From Ancylothrix sp. D3o (GTDB lineage: Bacteria; Cyanobacteriota; Cyanobacteriia; Cyanobacteriales; Oscillatoriaceae), in NCBI RefSeq assembly GCF_025370775.1, contig NZ_JAMXEX010000004.1:387441-451440 (forward strand): 64,000 bases of DNA. Direction: 5' to 3'. Positions 28,250 through 38,529 of the stretch are shown one piece after another; position 1 is the first letter of the stretch, and every line of letters begins with the position of its first letter. The notes under the pieces are model-generated. The model made no database searches, was not told the DNA's origin, and saw only the letters and a program-made list of their open reading frames with translations. Position numbers and translations under genes: made by a program.

Positions 28250-30775
28250 TTGAAGGGGATAAAGGGAGTATTTAAGTATCTATTTTTGGTTGTTTTGGGG
28301 CTTTTCTTGGTGATTGGGGGGCCGGTCTTTGGAGAAAATAAGCCAGGGGATTTTTTGGAAGCGGGGAGGGTTTTTTATCAGGAAGGCCGGTTTTTTGATG
28401 CGGTGAAAGTTTGGCAGCAAGGTGAGGAGGTTTATGAGAAAGAGGGGAATTTTGTTAAGCAGGTTTTGGCGTTGAGTTATGTGGCTAATGGTTATGAGGC
28501 TTTGGGGAATTTGGGGCCGGCTTTTGGGGCGATTGAGCAAGGTTTAAAGGTGATTTTAAATTTAGAAGAAAGTCAGGAAAAAAGCCAAGTTTATGCCAAA
28601 ATTTTAATGAGCCAAGGCAGTGTACAGCTTGCTAGAGGAGAAGCAGAAGCGGCTTTGAATTCTTGGCAGTTGGCTGAAAAAGTTTATGCTTCTTTAGATG
28701 ATAAGGTTGGGGTTTTGGGAAGCCAGGTAAATCAAGCTCAAGCTTTGCAAAGTTTGGGGTTTTACCGGCAAGCAAAGAATCTTTTAGAAAATGTTTATGA
28801 AGCTCAGAAATTGCAGCCAGATTCTTTGTTAAAGGCAAGCAGTGTACAAAGTTTGGGTGTGGCTTTACAAAAAGTTGGAGATTTGCAGAAATCCCAAGAA
28901 GTTTTAGAGGAAAGTTTGGCGGTTTTGTTGCGATTAAATGCTGGCAATGAGCAAGGTGCGGTGTTATTGAGTTTGGGCAATACGGCGCGGGGTTTAAAGG
29001 ATTATTCAAGGGCTTTGGATTATTACCATAAAACAGCGGAAATAGCAAGGGATAATTTGTTAAAAATTGAAGCTAAAGTTAATGAATTAAGTTTGTTGGT
29101 GGAGTTGGAAAAGTGGGGAGAAGCGAAAATTTTAGTTGAAGAAATTAAACCGGAAATTGGCTCTTTGCCGGTGCGCCGGTCGGCGGTTTATGCGATGGTG
29201 AATTTTGCCCAAAGTTTGATAAAAATTCCCGATGCGGAAAAAAATTTACCCGAAGTGGCGAAAATTTTGGCAAATGCTGTTCAGCAGGCAAAAAGTAAAC
29301 AAGACCGGCGGGCAGAATCTTATGCTCTTTTTCAGCTAGGTTCTTTGTATGAAAATACTCAGCAATTAAAGGAAGCGCGAAGTTTAACTCTGCAAGCAAT
29401 TGCTCTGGCGGAAGCCATTAGCGCCGAAGATATTCTCGCTCGATCTCAAGCGAATCTTGGCAAAATATTGAAAGAACAAGGGGAAATTGCAGCGGCGACT
29501 AATGCTTACAAAGAAGCAGTGGAAACTTTGCAAACTTTGCGGCGAAATTTGGTGGCAATTAATCAGGATGTGCAGTTTTCTTTTCAAGAAAGTGTGGAGC
29601 CGGTTTATCGGGAATTGGTGAGTTTGTTGTTAGATCCTGCGGCGGTGCCCGATCAACAAGTCAGCCAAGAAAATCTCAAGCAAGCACGCCTGGTGATCGA
29701 AGCTTTACAATTGGCAGAATTGGATAATTTTTTCCGCGAGGCGTGTTTGGATGTGAAACCGCAGCAAGTTGAGAAGATAGATCCAAAAGCAGCGGTGATT
29801 TATCCGATTATTTTAGCCGAAAAATTAACGGTGATTTTCTCTTTGCCGGCTAGACCTCTGCAATATTATTCTACCGACTTGGCAAAACCGGAAGTTGAGA
29901 AAGTTGTAGATGATTATTATCAGTCTTTTAATATTCTGTTTCCGACAGCAAAGCGGTTAGAACTAGCACAAAAAGTTTATCACTGGTTGGTAGAACCGGC
30001 AGAAGAAGAATTAGCCGCCAGCGATATACAAACTTTGGTTTTTGTACCCGATGGGGTGTTGCGAAATGTACCAATGGCCGCGCTTTATGATGGCCAAAAG
30101 TATTTGATAGAAAAATATAGTCTAGCGATTACTCCAGGGTTACAACTTTTGCCGCCGCAAATTTTGGATAAATCTAATTTAAAAACTTTGACGGGGGGTT
30201 TGACCGAGGCGCGTCAAGGATTTGGGGCCTTACCGGCAGTAAAATTAGAAGTGGAGAATATTTCTTCTGAAGTACCGGCAACGGTTTTTCTTAATCAGGA
30301 GTTTACGGAGAAACGATTACAAGAAAGGCTGCTTTCTTCTGGTTATTCTGTGGTTCATTTTGCAACTCATGGGCAGTTTAGTTCTAATCCCGAAGAAACC
30401 TTTATTTTGACTTGGGATGAAAAAATTAAAGTCAGAGAATTTGAAAATTTATTGCGCTCAAGAAGCCGCGAAGAAAATCCAATAGAATTACTGGTTTTGA
30501 GTGCTTGTCAAACGGCTGCCGGCGACCGACGGGCTGCATTAGGTTTAGCAGGGGTTGCAATGCGTTCAGGGGCTCGCAGTACAATGGGAACGCTTTGGTC
30601 TGTGCAAGATTTATCAACGGCAAAGTTGATGAGTGAGTTTTACGAGCAACTAACCTTAACAGGTGTGTCGAAAGCTTCGGCGCTACGCCATGCACAGCTA
30701 TCACTTTTGAAACAAGACCGCTTTAGCCATCCGTTTTATTGGGCTGCTTTTATTTTGGTGGGAAATTGGCTTTGA
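28250..30775 (+). CDS. Secreted or membrane TPR-CHAT caspase-like protease
   Basis: 841 residues starting at TTG 28250, preceded by AAGAGGTAGGG as ribosome binding site. An N-terminal hydrophobic stretch (about 8-27) serves as signal or anchor. Many TPR repeats fill residues 30-450; a CHAT domain covers about 560-840 with predicted catalytic His707 (HFATHG) and Cys753 (LSACQT). CHAT proteins are clan CD cysteine peptidases related to separase and caspases. It sits between an FHA exoprotein and a DUF928 gene, so a role in processing surface proteins is a reasonable inference; the substrate is unknown. Confidence 0.88.
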   Translation: MKGIKGVFKYLFLVVLGLFLVIGGPVFGENKPGDFLEAGRVFYQEGRFFDAVKVWQQGEEVYEKEGNFVKQVLALSYVANGYEALGNLGPAFGAIEQGLKVILNLEESQEKSQVYAKILMSQGSVQLARGEAEAALNSWQLAEKVYASLDDKVGVLGSQVNQAQALQSLGFYRQAKNLLENVYEAQKLQPDSLLKASSVQSLGVALQKVGDLQKSQEVLEESLAVLLRLNAGNEQGAVLLSLGNTARGLKDYSRALDYYHKTAEIARDNLLKIEAKVNELSLLVELEKWGEAKILVEEIKPEIGSLPVRRSAVYAMVNFAQSLIKIPDAEKNLPEVAKILANAVQQAKSKQDRRAESYALFQLGSLYENTQQLKEARSLTLQAIALAEAISAEDILARSQANLGKILKEQGEIAAATNAYKEAVETLQTLRRNLVAINQDVQFSFQESVEPVYRELVSLLLDPAAVPDQQVSQENLKQARLVIEALQLAELDNFFREACLDVKPQQVEKIDPKAAVIYPIILAEKLTVIFSLPARPLQYYSTDLAKPEVEKVVDDYYQSFNILFPTAKRLELAQKVYHWLVEPAEEELAASDIQTLVFVPDGVLRNVPMAALYDGQKYLIEKYSLAITPGLQLLPPQILDKSNLKTLTGGLTEARQGFGALPAVKLEVENISSEVPATVFLNQEFTEKRLQERLLSSGYSVVHFATHGQFSSNPEETFILTWDEKIKVREFENLLRSRSREENPIELLVLSACQTAAGDRRAALGLAGVAMRSGARSTMGTLWSVQDLSTAKLMSEFYEQLTLTGVSKASALRHAQLSLLKQDRFSHPFYWAAFILVGNWL

Positions 30776-30890
30776 ATTCGCGGCTGTTGTGACAAGGTAA
30801 AATTCTTGCCTTTAAAATCTAAAATCCCCAATATCAAATCTAAAATAGTATCAGGACGCTTGCCCAAATAAGTTTTTAGAGAAAAACACC

Positions 30891-31643
30891 ATGAAACGTT
30901 CTCCGGTCGCTTTTATGTTATCTTTGAGCCTGTCTTTGGGACTTGCGATGGTTCCGCTCTCAAAAACCCAGGCACAGTCAAGCTCGACAACCAATGTTCA
31001 AATGCCCCTCCCCGTCAACAGCATTACGTTTGAACCCCCTGGGGAAGGCAAACCTGCGGATACAGCAGGAGGAGCATCACGCGGTATAGGGTGCGTTTCC
31101 AGACAAATGCCGGCAACTTGTGTGACAGCTTTAATGCCGGCAACTCAAAGCGGTTTAACTTTGGCAGAACGTCCGACATTTTTTGTTTATATCCCCGAAA
31201 GTTCTGGCAAACAAGTGTTTTTCTCTTTAACTAACTCTGAGGGCAATTACCAATATCAAACTAAATTTCCTCTCACCCAAACCGGCGGAATTATTAGTTT
31301 TAAACTACCCGATGATGCCCAGGCTTTGAAAGTAGGAGAAAGTTATCAGTGGGCGTTTATTATTACCGGCCCTCAAGGACTCCAGCCCGATAGTCCGGGG
31401 GTGAAAGGAGAAATTAAACGCATTTCAGCATCACCGGAATTGAACAATCAACTACAAAATGCCAAAACCCTGATAGAACAGGCAGCAGTTTATGGAAAAG
31501 CAGGCATTTGGTTTGATATGATGGTAAGCCTTGCCGAACAAAAACGCTTAGAACCTTCTGATCCAACCTTGACAAATGCTTGGGATAAGCTACTTACCAG
31601 TGAAGGGGTAGATGCAACTATTGCCAGCAAACCTTTATTGTAA
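30891..31643 (+). CDS. DUF928 family secreted protein
   Basis: 250 residues with a signal peptide (hydrophobic stretch 8-24, cleavage near TQAQ). The body matches DUF928: early RGIGCVSR, CVTALMP, then TLAERPTFFVYIPESSGKQ and a late ASPELNNQLQNAKT and GIWFDMMVSLAE. DUF928 proteins are cyanobacterial, function not established, commonly next to CHAT, CHASE2 and FHA-domain genes, as here. Probably periplasmic. Follows the CHAT gene after 115 bases that contain heptamer-like AAATCTAAAA words. Confidence 0.85.
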   Translation: MKRSPVAFMLSLSLSLGLAMVPLSKTQAQSSSTTNVQMPLPVNSITFEPPGEGKPADTAGGASRGIGCVSRQMPATCVTALMPATQSGLTLAERPTFFVYIPESSGKQVFFSLTNSEGNYQYQTKFPLTQTGGIISFKLPDDAQALKVGESYQWAFIITGPQGLQPDSPGVKGEIKRISASPELNNQLQNAKTLIEQAAVYGKAGIWFDMMVSLAEQKRLEPSDPTLTNAWDKLLTSEGVDATIASKPLL

Positions 31644-31818
31644 AAATCTTTTTTGCTGTGGAACGAACAGTATTATTAGTGTTGTTTTAAGCTCCCCCTA
31701 AAGGGGGATTAATTAAGGTTTAAGCAGCAAAGTTTGGCAGCAAAAAAACACAATTAAGGAATGACAGATAAATTCGGCTTGGCAAAGACAAATCCAATTT
31801 ATCAAGCTGGCTGTTAAA

Positions 31819-34509
31819 ATGCACGGAAGACATAGGAGGTCTGCGGAAAAATTTGGGAAAACTGGCAAAAGAAAAATTGAACAGGGAATTTACCTAAAAG
31901 TGTTGATGTGGCAAAAGGTAAAAAAGCAATTCGCTAAGCGCCTCGCCAAGCTCAAAAGAAGCAGTAACCTCAGCTATCGCAAAGGTTGGGGCGTTTTGAT
32001 AATTGGGCCGGCAGTGGGAGTGGGGGTAATTGGGGCGACTTATTTAGGCGTGTTTCAACTTTTGGAGTGGGCTGTTTTGGATCGGTTTTTTCTGATGCGC
32101 CCGTTGGAAGCCCCAGACGAGCGTATTGTGATCGTCACAATTGACGAATCTGATATCCAGTATGTGAAACAGTGGCCGGCAACTGATGAGGTGCTGGCTG
32201 AGTTGTTGGAAAAAATTCGTAAGATGGAACCCAGAGCAATTGGTCTGGATATTTTTCGAGATTTAGCGGTGCCACCAGGCCATGAGAAATTACAGGAAAT
32301 TTTTAGAACAACTCCCAATTTGATTGGTGTTGAAAAAGTGGTTGGTAAGCCGGTAGAACCACCGCCGGTTTTGGCCGAGTTTGAGCGGGTTTCAATGGCG
32401 GATCTTGTTCTGGATGCCGATGGCAAAGTGCGGCGTGCTTTGCTTTCTGTGAGGGTAGATAAAGGCAAAACTAAATTAAGTTTAGGCACACAATTGGGGC
32501 TGATGTATTTAGAAAAAGAAGGCATCGCCTTGCGAATGATTAACCCAGCAAAGCAGCATTTAGGGTTAGGAAAAGCGGTGTTTGTTCCTTTTGCCCGCAA
32601 TGATGGTGCTTATGTGGGTGGGGATGCCGGTGGCTATCAAATTTTATTGAATTATCGCGGGCCGCGAGAAAATTTTTATACGGTTTCCCTAAAAGATGTT
32701 TTAGAAGACAAAGTTTCACCGGCCCAACTTAAAGACCGTTTAGTGTTGATTGGCGCCACCGGCATTAGCCTTAATGATGTTTTTTTTACGCCCTACAGTA
32801 ACAGTGTTGCCAAGGCACCCATTCGCACGCCTGGGGTTGTTATTCACGCGAATATTGCCAGCCAAATTATCAGCGCGGCAATGGATGGCCGGCCTTTAAT
32901 TAAAGTTTGGGATGAAAAGTTTGAGTGGTTGTGGCTGATGCTGTGGTCGTTTGTGGGGGCCGGTGGGGGCTGGCTTATCTGTGAAGCCAAAAATCTTAAC
33001 AAGAATTTTTTTATTAAATGGGCAGTTCGTGGCGCTTTTTTAGCCGGGTTGAGTGCGTCTTTAATGGGGGGTAGTTATGTATTTTTTCTGGCGACTTGGT
33101 GGGTGCCGGTGGTTTCTCCCCTCCTGGCTTTCGCAGGTTCAGCCGTTCTCGTTTTTGCTTACCATACTCAAGAATTGCAACGATCTCAGGAGGCGCAGTT
33201 GGCGCAATTTTTGGAAGCAATGCCGGTGGGAGTGGCGGTGCTGGATGCGGCAGGTCATCCTTATTTTATGAATAAACTAGGAAAAAAATTGCTCGGTCAA
33301 GGTGTCAAGGCCGATGCTACAAAAAGCAGAATTGCCGAAGTTTATGGCTGTTATGTTGCCGGTACTAATGAACTTTACCCCAACGAACGGCAGCCAATCC
33401 TGAGAGCCCTTAAAGGCGAAGTTTCTTCTGTTGATGACCTCGAAATTCACATCGGGGATCAAGTCATACCGCTGGAAGCTTGGGGAACACCTATTTATGA
33501 TGCTGATGGCAAAGTTGCTTATGCCCTGTCGGCGTTTCAAGACATTACAGAACGCAAAAAAGCCCAACGTGATCTAGCAGAAATGCTCGATGAACTTTTT
33601 AAAGCCAATTGCAATTTACAAAAAGCCCTCGATGCGGAGTTTAATATCACCGATGCCTACGGACGCTTTGTACCCCACGAATTTCTTTACTTTTTGGGAT
33701 ATGAGAGCATTTTAGATGTCAAATTAGGCGATAATGTTCAGCTAGATATGGCGATTTTGTTTGCCGATATTCGAGATTTCACTACCCTCAGCGAAACTAT
33801 GAATCCCGAAGATAATTTTAAGTTTATTAATGCTTATTTATCTCGGATGGAACCGGCCATTGCTGAAAATAATGGGTTTATTGATAAATATATTGGCGAT
33901 GCGATTATGGCCCTGTTTAGTGGGGGCGCTGATGATGCCATAAAAGCCGGAATTTCTATGTTGCAAAAACTTGCAGAATATAACGCAACAAGAGGCACAC
34001 CAAAGCGTCCCTGTATTCAGATAGGAATAGGCATCAATACGGGATCATTAATGTTAGGCACTGTCGGGGGAGAAAGTCGCATGAATAGCACCGTTATTTC
34101 CGATGCAGTCAATTTAGCTTCTCGCATGGAAGGCTTAACAAAAAACTATGGAGTTTCTCTATTAATTTCTCATCATACTTTTTCTCGTTTAGAAGATAGC
34201 ACCCAATATTGTATTCGCTTAATTGATAGTGTAAAAGTCAAAGGCAAATCAGAAAAAGTATCAGTCTTTGAAGTTTTCGATGCCGATCCACCGGACATTA
34301 AACAGCGCAAGTTAGCCACTAAACCACTTTTTGAAGAAGCAATTTTGCTTTATTATATGCAGTCTTTTCGAGAGGCTGGCCAAAAATTTCAAGAATGCTG
34401 TCAGCTAAACCCTCAAGATCGTGTTTCCCAAATTTATCTCGAACGCTGCCAAAATTGCCTAAAAGACAATTATCCCACCAATAATTCTTTCCCGTCTTCT
34501 GAATGGTAA
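31819..34509 (+). CDS. CHASE2-PAS-class III nucleotide cyclase
   Basis: 896 residues. A membrane helix near 60-85 precedes a CHASE2 sensor domain (about 90-365, VIVTIDESDIQ and GLDIFRD), then three helices, a PAS domain (about 455-590) and a class III cyclase domain (about 640-830). Metal-binding Asp residues occur in FADIRDFT and IGDAIMALF; Lys in IDKYIGD and Asp in ISDAVNLASRME suggest ATP as substrate, with the transition-state Asn and Arg kept. An in-frame ATG at 31906 (MWQKVKK) is a likely alternative start. Follows FHA, CHAT and DUF928 genes. It would turn an extracytoplasmic signal into cAMP. Confidence 0.9.
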   Translation: MHGRHRRSAEKFGKTGKRKIEQGIYLKVLMWQKVKKQFAKRLAKLKRSSNLSYRKGWGVLIIGPAVGVGVIGATYLGVFQLLEWAVLDRFFLMRPLEAPDERIVIVTIDESDIQYVKQWPATDEVLAELLEKIRKMEPRAIGLDIFRDLAVPPGHEKLQEIFRTTPNLIGVEKVVGKPVEPPPVLAEFERVSMADLVLDADGKVRRALLSVRVDKGKTKLSLGTQLGLMYLEKEGIALRMINPAKQHLGLGKAVFVPFARNDGAYVGGDAGGYQILLNYRGPRENFYTVSLKDVLEDKVSPAQLKDRLVLIGATGISLNDVFFTPYSNSVAKAPIRTPGVVIHANIASQIISAAMDGRPLIKVWDEKFEWLWLMLWSFVGAGGGWLICEAKNLNKNFFIKWAVRGAFLAGLSASLMGGSYVFFLATWWVPVVSPLLAFAGSAVLVFAYHTQELQRSQEAQLAQFLEAMPVGVAVLDAAGHPYFMNKLGKKLLGQGVKADATKSRIAEVYGCYVAGTNELYPNERQPILRALKGEVSSVDDLEIHIGDQVIPLEAWGTPIYDADGKVAYALSAFQDITERKKAQRDLAEMLDELFKANCNLQKALDAEFNITDAYGRFVPHEFLYFLGYESILDVKLGDNVQLDMAILFADIRDFTTLSETMNPEDNFKFINAYLSRMEPAIAENNGFIDKYIGDAIMALFSGGADDAIKAGISMLQKLAEYNATRGTPKRPCIQIGIGINTGSLMLGTVGGESRMNSTVISDAVNLASRMEGLTKNYGVSLLISHHTFSRLEDSTQYCIRLIDSVKVKGKSEKVSVFEVFDADPPDIKQRKLATKPLFEEAILLYYMQSFREAGQKFQECCQLNPQDRVSQIYLERCQNCLKDNYPTNNSFPSSEW

Positions 34510-34519
34510 AAAATCTTTT

Positions 34520-36751
34520 ATGATGTTGATTATTTTTTCTGCCACACTCTTTATCAGCGCTTTCTTACTGTTTTGGGTGCAGTTGATGGTCGCTAAAATG
34601 ATTTTACCCCTCTTAGGTGGTTCTCCTTCTGTCTGGAATACTTGTCAATTATTTTTTCAAGCAGTTTTATTGTTAGGCTATGGTTATTCTCACCTGACGA
34701 CGCAACGCTGGGGACTCCGCCGACAGGCTATTTTTCACAGCTTTTTGCTATTTTTACCTGTGGCTTTTTTACCCCTTACTCTCACAAAATATTGGCTTCC
34801 TCCCCAAAATGCTAATCCTATTTTTTGGTTACTTGCTTTACTTCTCGTCTCCGTAGGTTTGCCTTTTTTTGTGATTTCTACCACTGCTCCTTTAATGCAG
34901 AAATGGTTTGCTTCTACGCCCAATTCTTCCCAAAATGATCCTTATTTTCTCTACAGCGCCAGTAACCTCGGCAGTATGTTAGGGTTGCTTTTCTATCCCA
35001 TTTTTATTGAACCCAATTTCTCGCTTTCTCAGCAAAGTTGGGCGTGGTCTGCCGGCTATGGATTATTGATATTTTTAACATTATGTTGTGCCGGTTTTTT
35101 GGCTAAAAAAAAATTCAAACCAACCAAAGGCGAGATGCCTGTGTACCCTCCCGCCGACGCAACCCCAGGCGAATTGCCCCTACAAACCGAGGCTGGAGAA
35201 AGCTTAGATCCCCCCACACTCAAACAACAATTGCAGTGGTTATTCCTCGCTTTTATTCCTTCCAGCTTGCTGCTAGGAATAACAACCTATTTAACCGTTG
35301 ATTTAGCAGCAATTCCGCTTTTATGGGCTGTGCCTTTAGCCTTATATTTACTGACATTTATCTTAGCCTTTGCACCGACTAACTTGTTGCCTATTCCGAT
35401 ATTTTCTAAAAGTTTACCGCTATTTTTCTCTCCCCTAATTATTTTATCATTGCTAAAAATATTACAACCCATCGGCTTATTATTACCCTTACACTTAACC
35501 GGCTTTTTTATCGCTACCGGCTTATTTCATGCCAAACTTGCCCAACTTCGCCCCCCCGTTCAATACCTCACCAAATTTTACCTTTGGGTTGCCTTTGGCG
35601 GCGTTTTGGGAGGCATATTTAACGCCCTTCTCGCACCGGCCATCTTTCCCACAATCTCCGAATATCCTTTAATAATGCTTTTAAGTTTGCTACTCTTGCA
35701 AACACCCCTCTTTCCAAAAAATAATCCCAAATCCAAAATATTGCCCCTCAGTTTAGGGCTATTATTGGGTGCATTACTCGGAGGATTTACCCTTGATAAC
35801 TTTTTCAAAAATGCTCTTGTTTTTGCCTGCGGAGTTGCTTTACTAGCAGCCATTTATTATATTTTTACCTTGAGCAAATGGCGCTTTGTAGCCGGGGCTT
35901 TATTAATCTTAATGTTAGCGCAATTTTCCATCGGTAACTTAGGAGGGCTTTTATATAGCGAACGGAGCTTTTTTGGCGTTAACAGAGTCGTCTACGATAA
36001 ACGAGGAAACTATCACAGTTTACTACACGGAACAACCTTACACGGCAGACAAAGCCTAGATCCTAAACGCCAGCAAGAACCCTTAACCTATTTTCATCCC
36101 ACCGGCCCCATCGGACAATTATTTCAATATCTCAACAGCCAACAAAAATTAAAAAACATAGCAGTTTTAGGCTTAGGAATAGGCACTCTCGCAGCCTACA
36201 GCCAACCAGGACAAAATTGGACATTTTATGAAATAGATCCCAGTGTCAAAAAAATTGCCAGCGACCCCCGTTATTTCACCTTCTTAAAAAACGCCAAATC
36301 CCCCTATCAAATAATTTTAGGAGATGCCCGCCTGAAAATAGCCGAAGTCGGCAAAAACTCTTATGATTTAATTGTCATGGATGCCTTTAGCTCCGATTCA
36401 ATACCCGTTCATTTAATCACCAAAGAAGCCCTAGAATTATACTCGACAAAACTAGCAAAAAATGGTATAATAGCCGTCAACATTTCTAACCGATATTTGA
36501 ATGTCGAGCCGGTGTTAGCAGCCTTAGCAGAAAACTTAAATTTTGCCGCCTTACGACAATTACAGAAAGAAATGTCACCGGCAGAAAAAGAAATGGGAAA
36601 ATCCGCCTCACACTGGGTGATATTTGCTCAAAACCGCGAAGACTTTGGCAAATTAACCGCAGATAGCCGGTGGCAAACCCTCCCCAAAACAAAAAATGCA
36701 CCCCTCTGGACAGACGAATATTCAAATATTTTCAGTTTGTTGCGATTTTAA
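34520..36751 (+). CDS. Fused membrane / spermidine-synthase-like protein
   Basis: 743 residues starting 10 bases after the cyclase stop. The first about 470 residues are membrane helices (opening with LLFWVQLMVAKMILPLLGG, a marker of this family); the last part is a SAM-dependent methyltransferase fold like spermidine synthase with AVLGLGIGTLAAY, FYEIDP and VMDAFSSDSIPVHL. Such fusions are widespread and annotated as fused MFS/spermidine synthase, but polyamine synthesis has not been shown for most. No polyamine genes are adjacent. Plus-strand sequence here is C-rich, unlike the G-rich genes elsewhere in the window. Confidence 0.85.
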   Translation: MMLIIFSATLFISAFLLFWVQLMVAKMILPLLGGSPSVWNTCQLFFQAVLLLGYGYSHLTTQRWGLRRQAIFHSFLLFLPVAFLPLTLTKYWLPPQNANPIFWLLALLLVSVGLPFFVISTTAPLMQKWFASTPNSSQNDPYFLYSASNLGSMLGLLFYPIFIEPNFSLSQQSWAWSAGYGLLIFLTLCCAGFLAKKKFKPTKGEMPVYPPADATPGELPLQTEAGESLDPPTLKQQLQWLFLAFIPSSLLLGITTYLTVDLAAIPLLWAVPLALYLLTFILAFAPTNLLPIPIFSKSLPLFFSPLIILSLLKILQPIGLLLPLHLTGFFIATGLFHAKLAQLRPPVQYLTKFYLWVAFGGVLGGIFNALLAPAIFPTISEYPLIMLLSLLLLQTPLFPKNNPKSKILPLSLGLLLGALLGGFTLDNFFKNALVFACGVALLAAIYYIFTLSKWRFVAGALLILMLAQFSIGNLGGLLYSERSFFGVNRVVYDKRGNYHSLLHGTTLHGRQSLDPKRQQEPLTYFHPTGPIGQLFQYLNSQQKLKNIAVLGLGIGTLAAYSQPGQNWTFYEIDPSVKKIASDPRYFTFLKNAKSPYQIILGDARLKIAEVGKNSYDLIVMDAFSSDSIPVHLITKEALELYSTKLAKNGIIAVNISNRYLNVEPVLAALAENLNFAALRQLQKEMSPAEKEMGKSASHWVIFAQNREDFGKLTADSRWQTLPKTKNAPLWTDEYSNIFSLLRF

Positions 36752-36758
36752 CTTCCCA

Positions 36759-38279
36759 TCAACGAGGCCGGCCCAAAGTTGTAATATAAATCACAGCTTC
36801 ATCCGCAGGAATTCCCAAAACATCATTCACTTGGTCATCAAAAAAGCCTCCAATTCCACTCACTCCCAAACCCAAATGAATCGCCCCCAAATTCAACCGC
36901 TGTCCTAAATGTCCGGCATCCAAATGCAAATAGCGATAAACCCGGTCGCCATATTTAGCCACAGCCTTTTTCAGATCCGCCGTGTGAAACACCACAGCAC
37001 CGGCATCGCGTCCGAGTTCTTGCCCCAAACACAAATAATGCAATTCGCGGCGGAAATTTTTAAAGCGAATTTGGCGAAACTCTTGGGCTTTTGGTGCATA
37101 GTAATAACAGCCTTCTTCCAAACCACGCACCCCAGAAACAACAATAAACGTCTCGATTAAATTCAAATCAAAGTAATCGGGTTTACCGTCGAGTCCTTGG
37201 TCAATATAATGGTGAGGTTGGTATGTAAAATCAAGCAAAGCTTTGAGTTCTTCAATCGTGATATCGCCTCCCGAATAGCTGCGAGTAGAACGCCGGCGCA
37301 AAATCGTATTTTCCAGCCCTTCTAAATCTTTACCCCAAGTAATGGAAGGAGTAACAGAGGAAATTTTCGTGCAAAAAGGGAAATTGTATTTATCTTGATC
37401 GGAAGTTTCATTTGGGTTAAGTTCCCAATTTTGGGGTACGCTGATATCCGTTTTGATTTCCGTTGCTGTGTGCAAATAAGCCAACAAATTACCATCGGGT
37501 ATCTTTGGATATTCGGTTTGGGTTCCCGAAGCAAGAGCAGTTTTAACCGGCATCAAGTTTTGGTTAGGATCATCTAAGTCAGCCAGAGCAATAACTGTGA
37601 GAGTACCTTCTTGTTGAGAATCAAGGTAAAGCAAATTGTTGACTTGTTGATCATGGAAACCGCCAGTCAGGTAAGGCCGAAAGCCGGTGAGACTGCCCGC
37701 TAGTTCGATATTTCCCAGCAAATGGCCGGTGTCGAGGAAGATCCGCCGGTAGGCACGGTCAAGATAGCGCCAAGCTGAACGGTAAAAAATGGCAGTGGTA
37801 GCCAAGGCGATGTCGGTTTTTTCCAGAGATGGATGCTGGAAACAAGCTTGCTGGAGAGCCGGCCATACCGAATCATCCCAAAATCGCATTAGGCTATGGG
37901 TTTGGGGTTGGTAGTTGTAGAGGCCGGCTCTTAAAAAGCCGGTGCCGCGAGAAATCAGGTAAATTTCCGCCGGGTAAAGCCCTCCAGCAGAAGGAGCGGC
38001 TCTTAAATAAAGCGGCTTATCCATTGTCGGGACTCTCGCCGTCAGCCCATAGCTGCAAAACAGCAGACGGGATAAGCGTTGCCACCATTGACTCTCAGGC
38101 TTATTCGGGCTGGCTTTCAGGTAGGGTTTGAGATCAATTGCCGTGCCAATTTTGTATTCTTTAAAAGGAATTGGTTGTTTATCCCAGTCGAGTTGGTGGT
38201 TTTTGGAGGCCAAAGTTTCGGGGTCATACTTCGTGCGCTCGTGGTAGTGCTCGGCGATAGAGAGCTTGAGTTCTGGCAT
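36759..38279 (-). CDS. SagB/ThcOx-type FMN oxidoreductase, two nitroreductase domains
   Basis: 506 residues with two nitroreductase-like halves: the first has RAAPSAGGLYPAEIYLIS, the second RRRSTRSYSGG and LGVSGIGGFFDDQVNDVLG. SagB-type enzymes oxidise azolines to azoles in thiazole/oxazole-modified peptides, or other small substrates, using FMN. No cyclodehydratase (YcaO) or precursor peptide is near, so a peptide-natural-product role is not supported by context. Convergent with the spermidine-synthase-like gene, 7 bases apart. Confidence 0.87.
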   Translation of the reverse strand: MPELKLSIAEHYHERTKYDPETLASKNHQLDWDKQPIPFKEYKIGTAIDLKPYLKASPNKPESQWWQRLSRLLFCSYGLTARVPTMDKPLYLRAAPSAGGLYPAEIYLISRGTGFLRAGLYNYQPQTHSLMRFWDDSVWPALQQACFQHPSLEKTDIALATTAIFYRSAWRYLDRAYRRIFLDTGHLLGNIELAGSLTGFRPYLTGGFHDQQVNNLLYLDSQQEGTLTVIALADLDDPNQNLMPVKTALASGTQTEYPKIPDGNLLAYLHTATEIKTDISVPQNWELNPNETSDQDKYNFPFCTKISSVTPSITWGKDLEGLENTILRRRSTRSYSGGDITIEELKALLDFTYQPHHYIDQGLDGKPDYFDLNLIETFIVVSGVRGLEEGCYYYAPKAQEFRQIRFKNFRRELHYLCLGQELGRDAGAVVFHTADLKKAVAKYGDRVYRYLHLDAGHLGQRLNLGAIHLGLGVSGIGGFFDDQVNDVLGIPADEAVIYITTLGRPR

Positions 38280-38529
38280 GGGTTTTTTTCTTACAATAGA
38301 GGTTTGTTTTTGATCTTGACATTGCTACTGCCTGATGTGTGATGAATGCTGGCGAAGATGCGCTGGTTTGAAGCGCGCTAAAGCGGAGTATGAGGGGCAA
38401 AAAACCTAAAAAAATATTAAAAAAGGCAAATTTTGGAAACAGTTCCTTAACAATAAGCAATGAGTATAAATACGCACTAATTACCAAAGTCACCGTCTCC
38501 AAACGGTGGGCATCTGGAAAAAAGGAACC

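Noticed and set aside
36759-38279. Thiopeptide or cyanobactin cluster around the SagB-type gene
   Set aside because: Neighbours are a spermidine-synthase-like gene and a pentapeptide protein; no precursor peptide, YcaO or protease was found.
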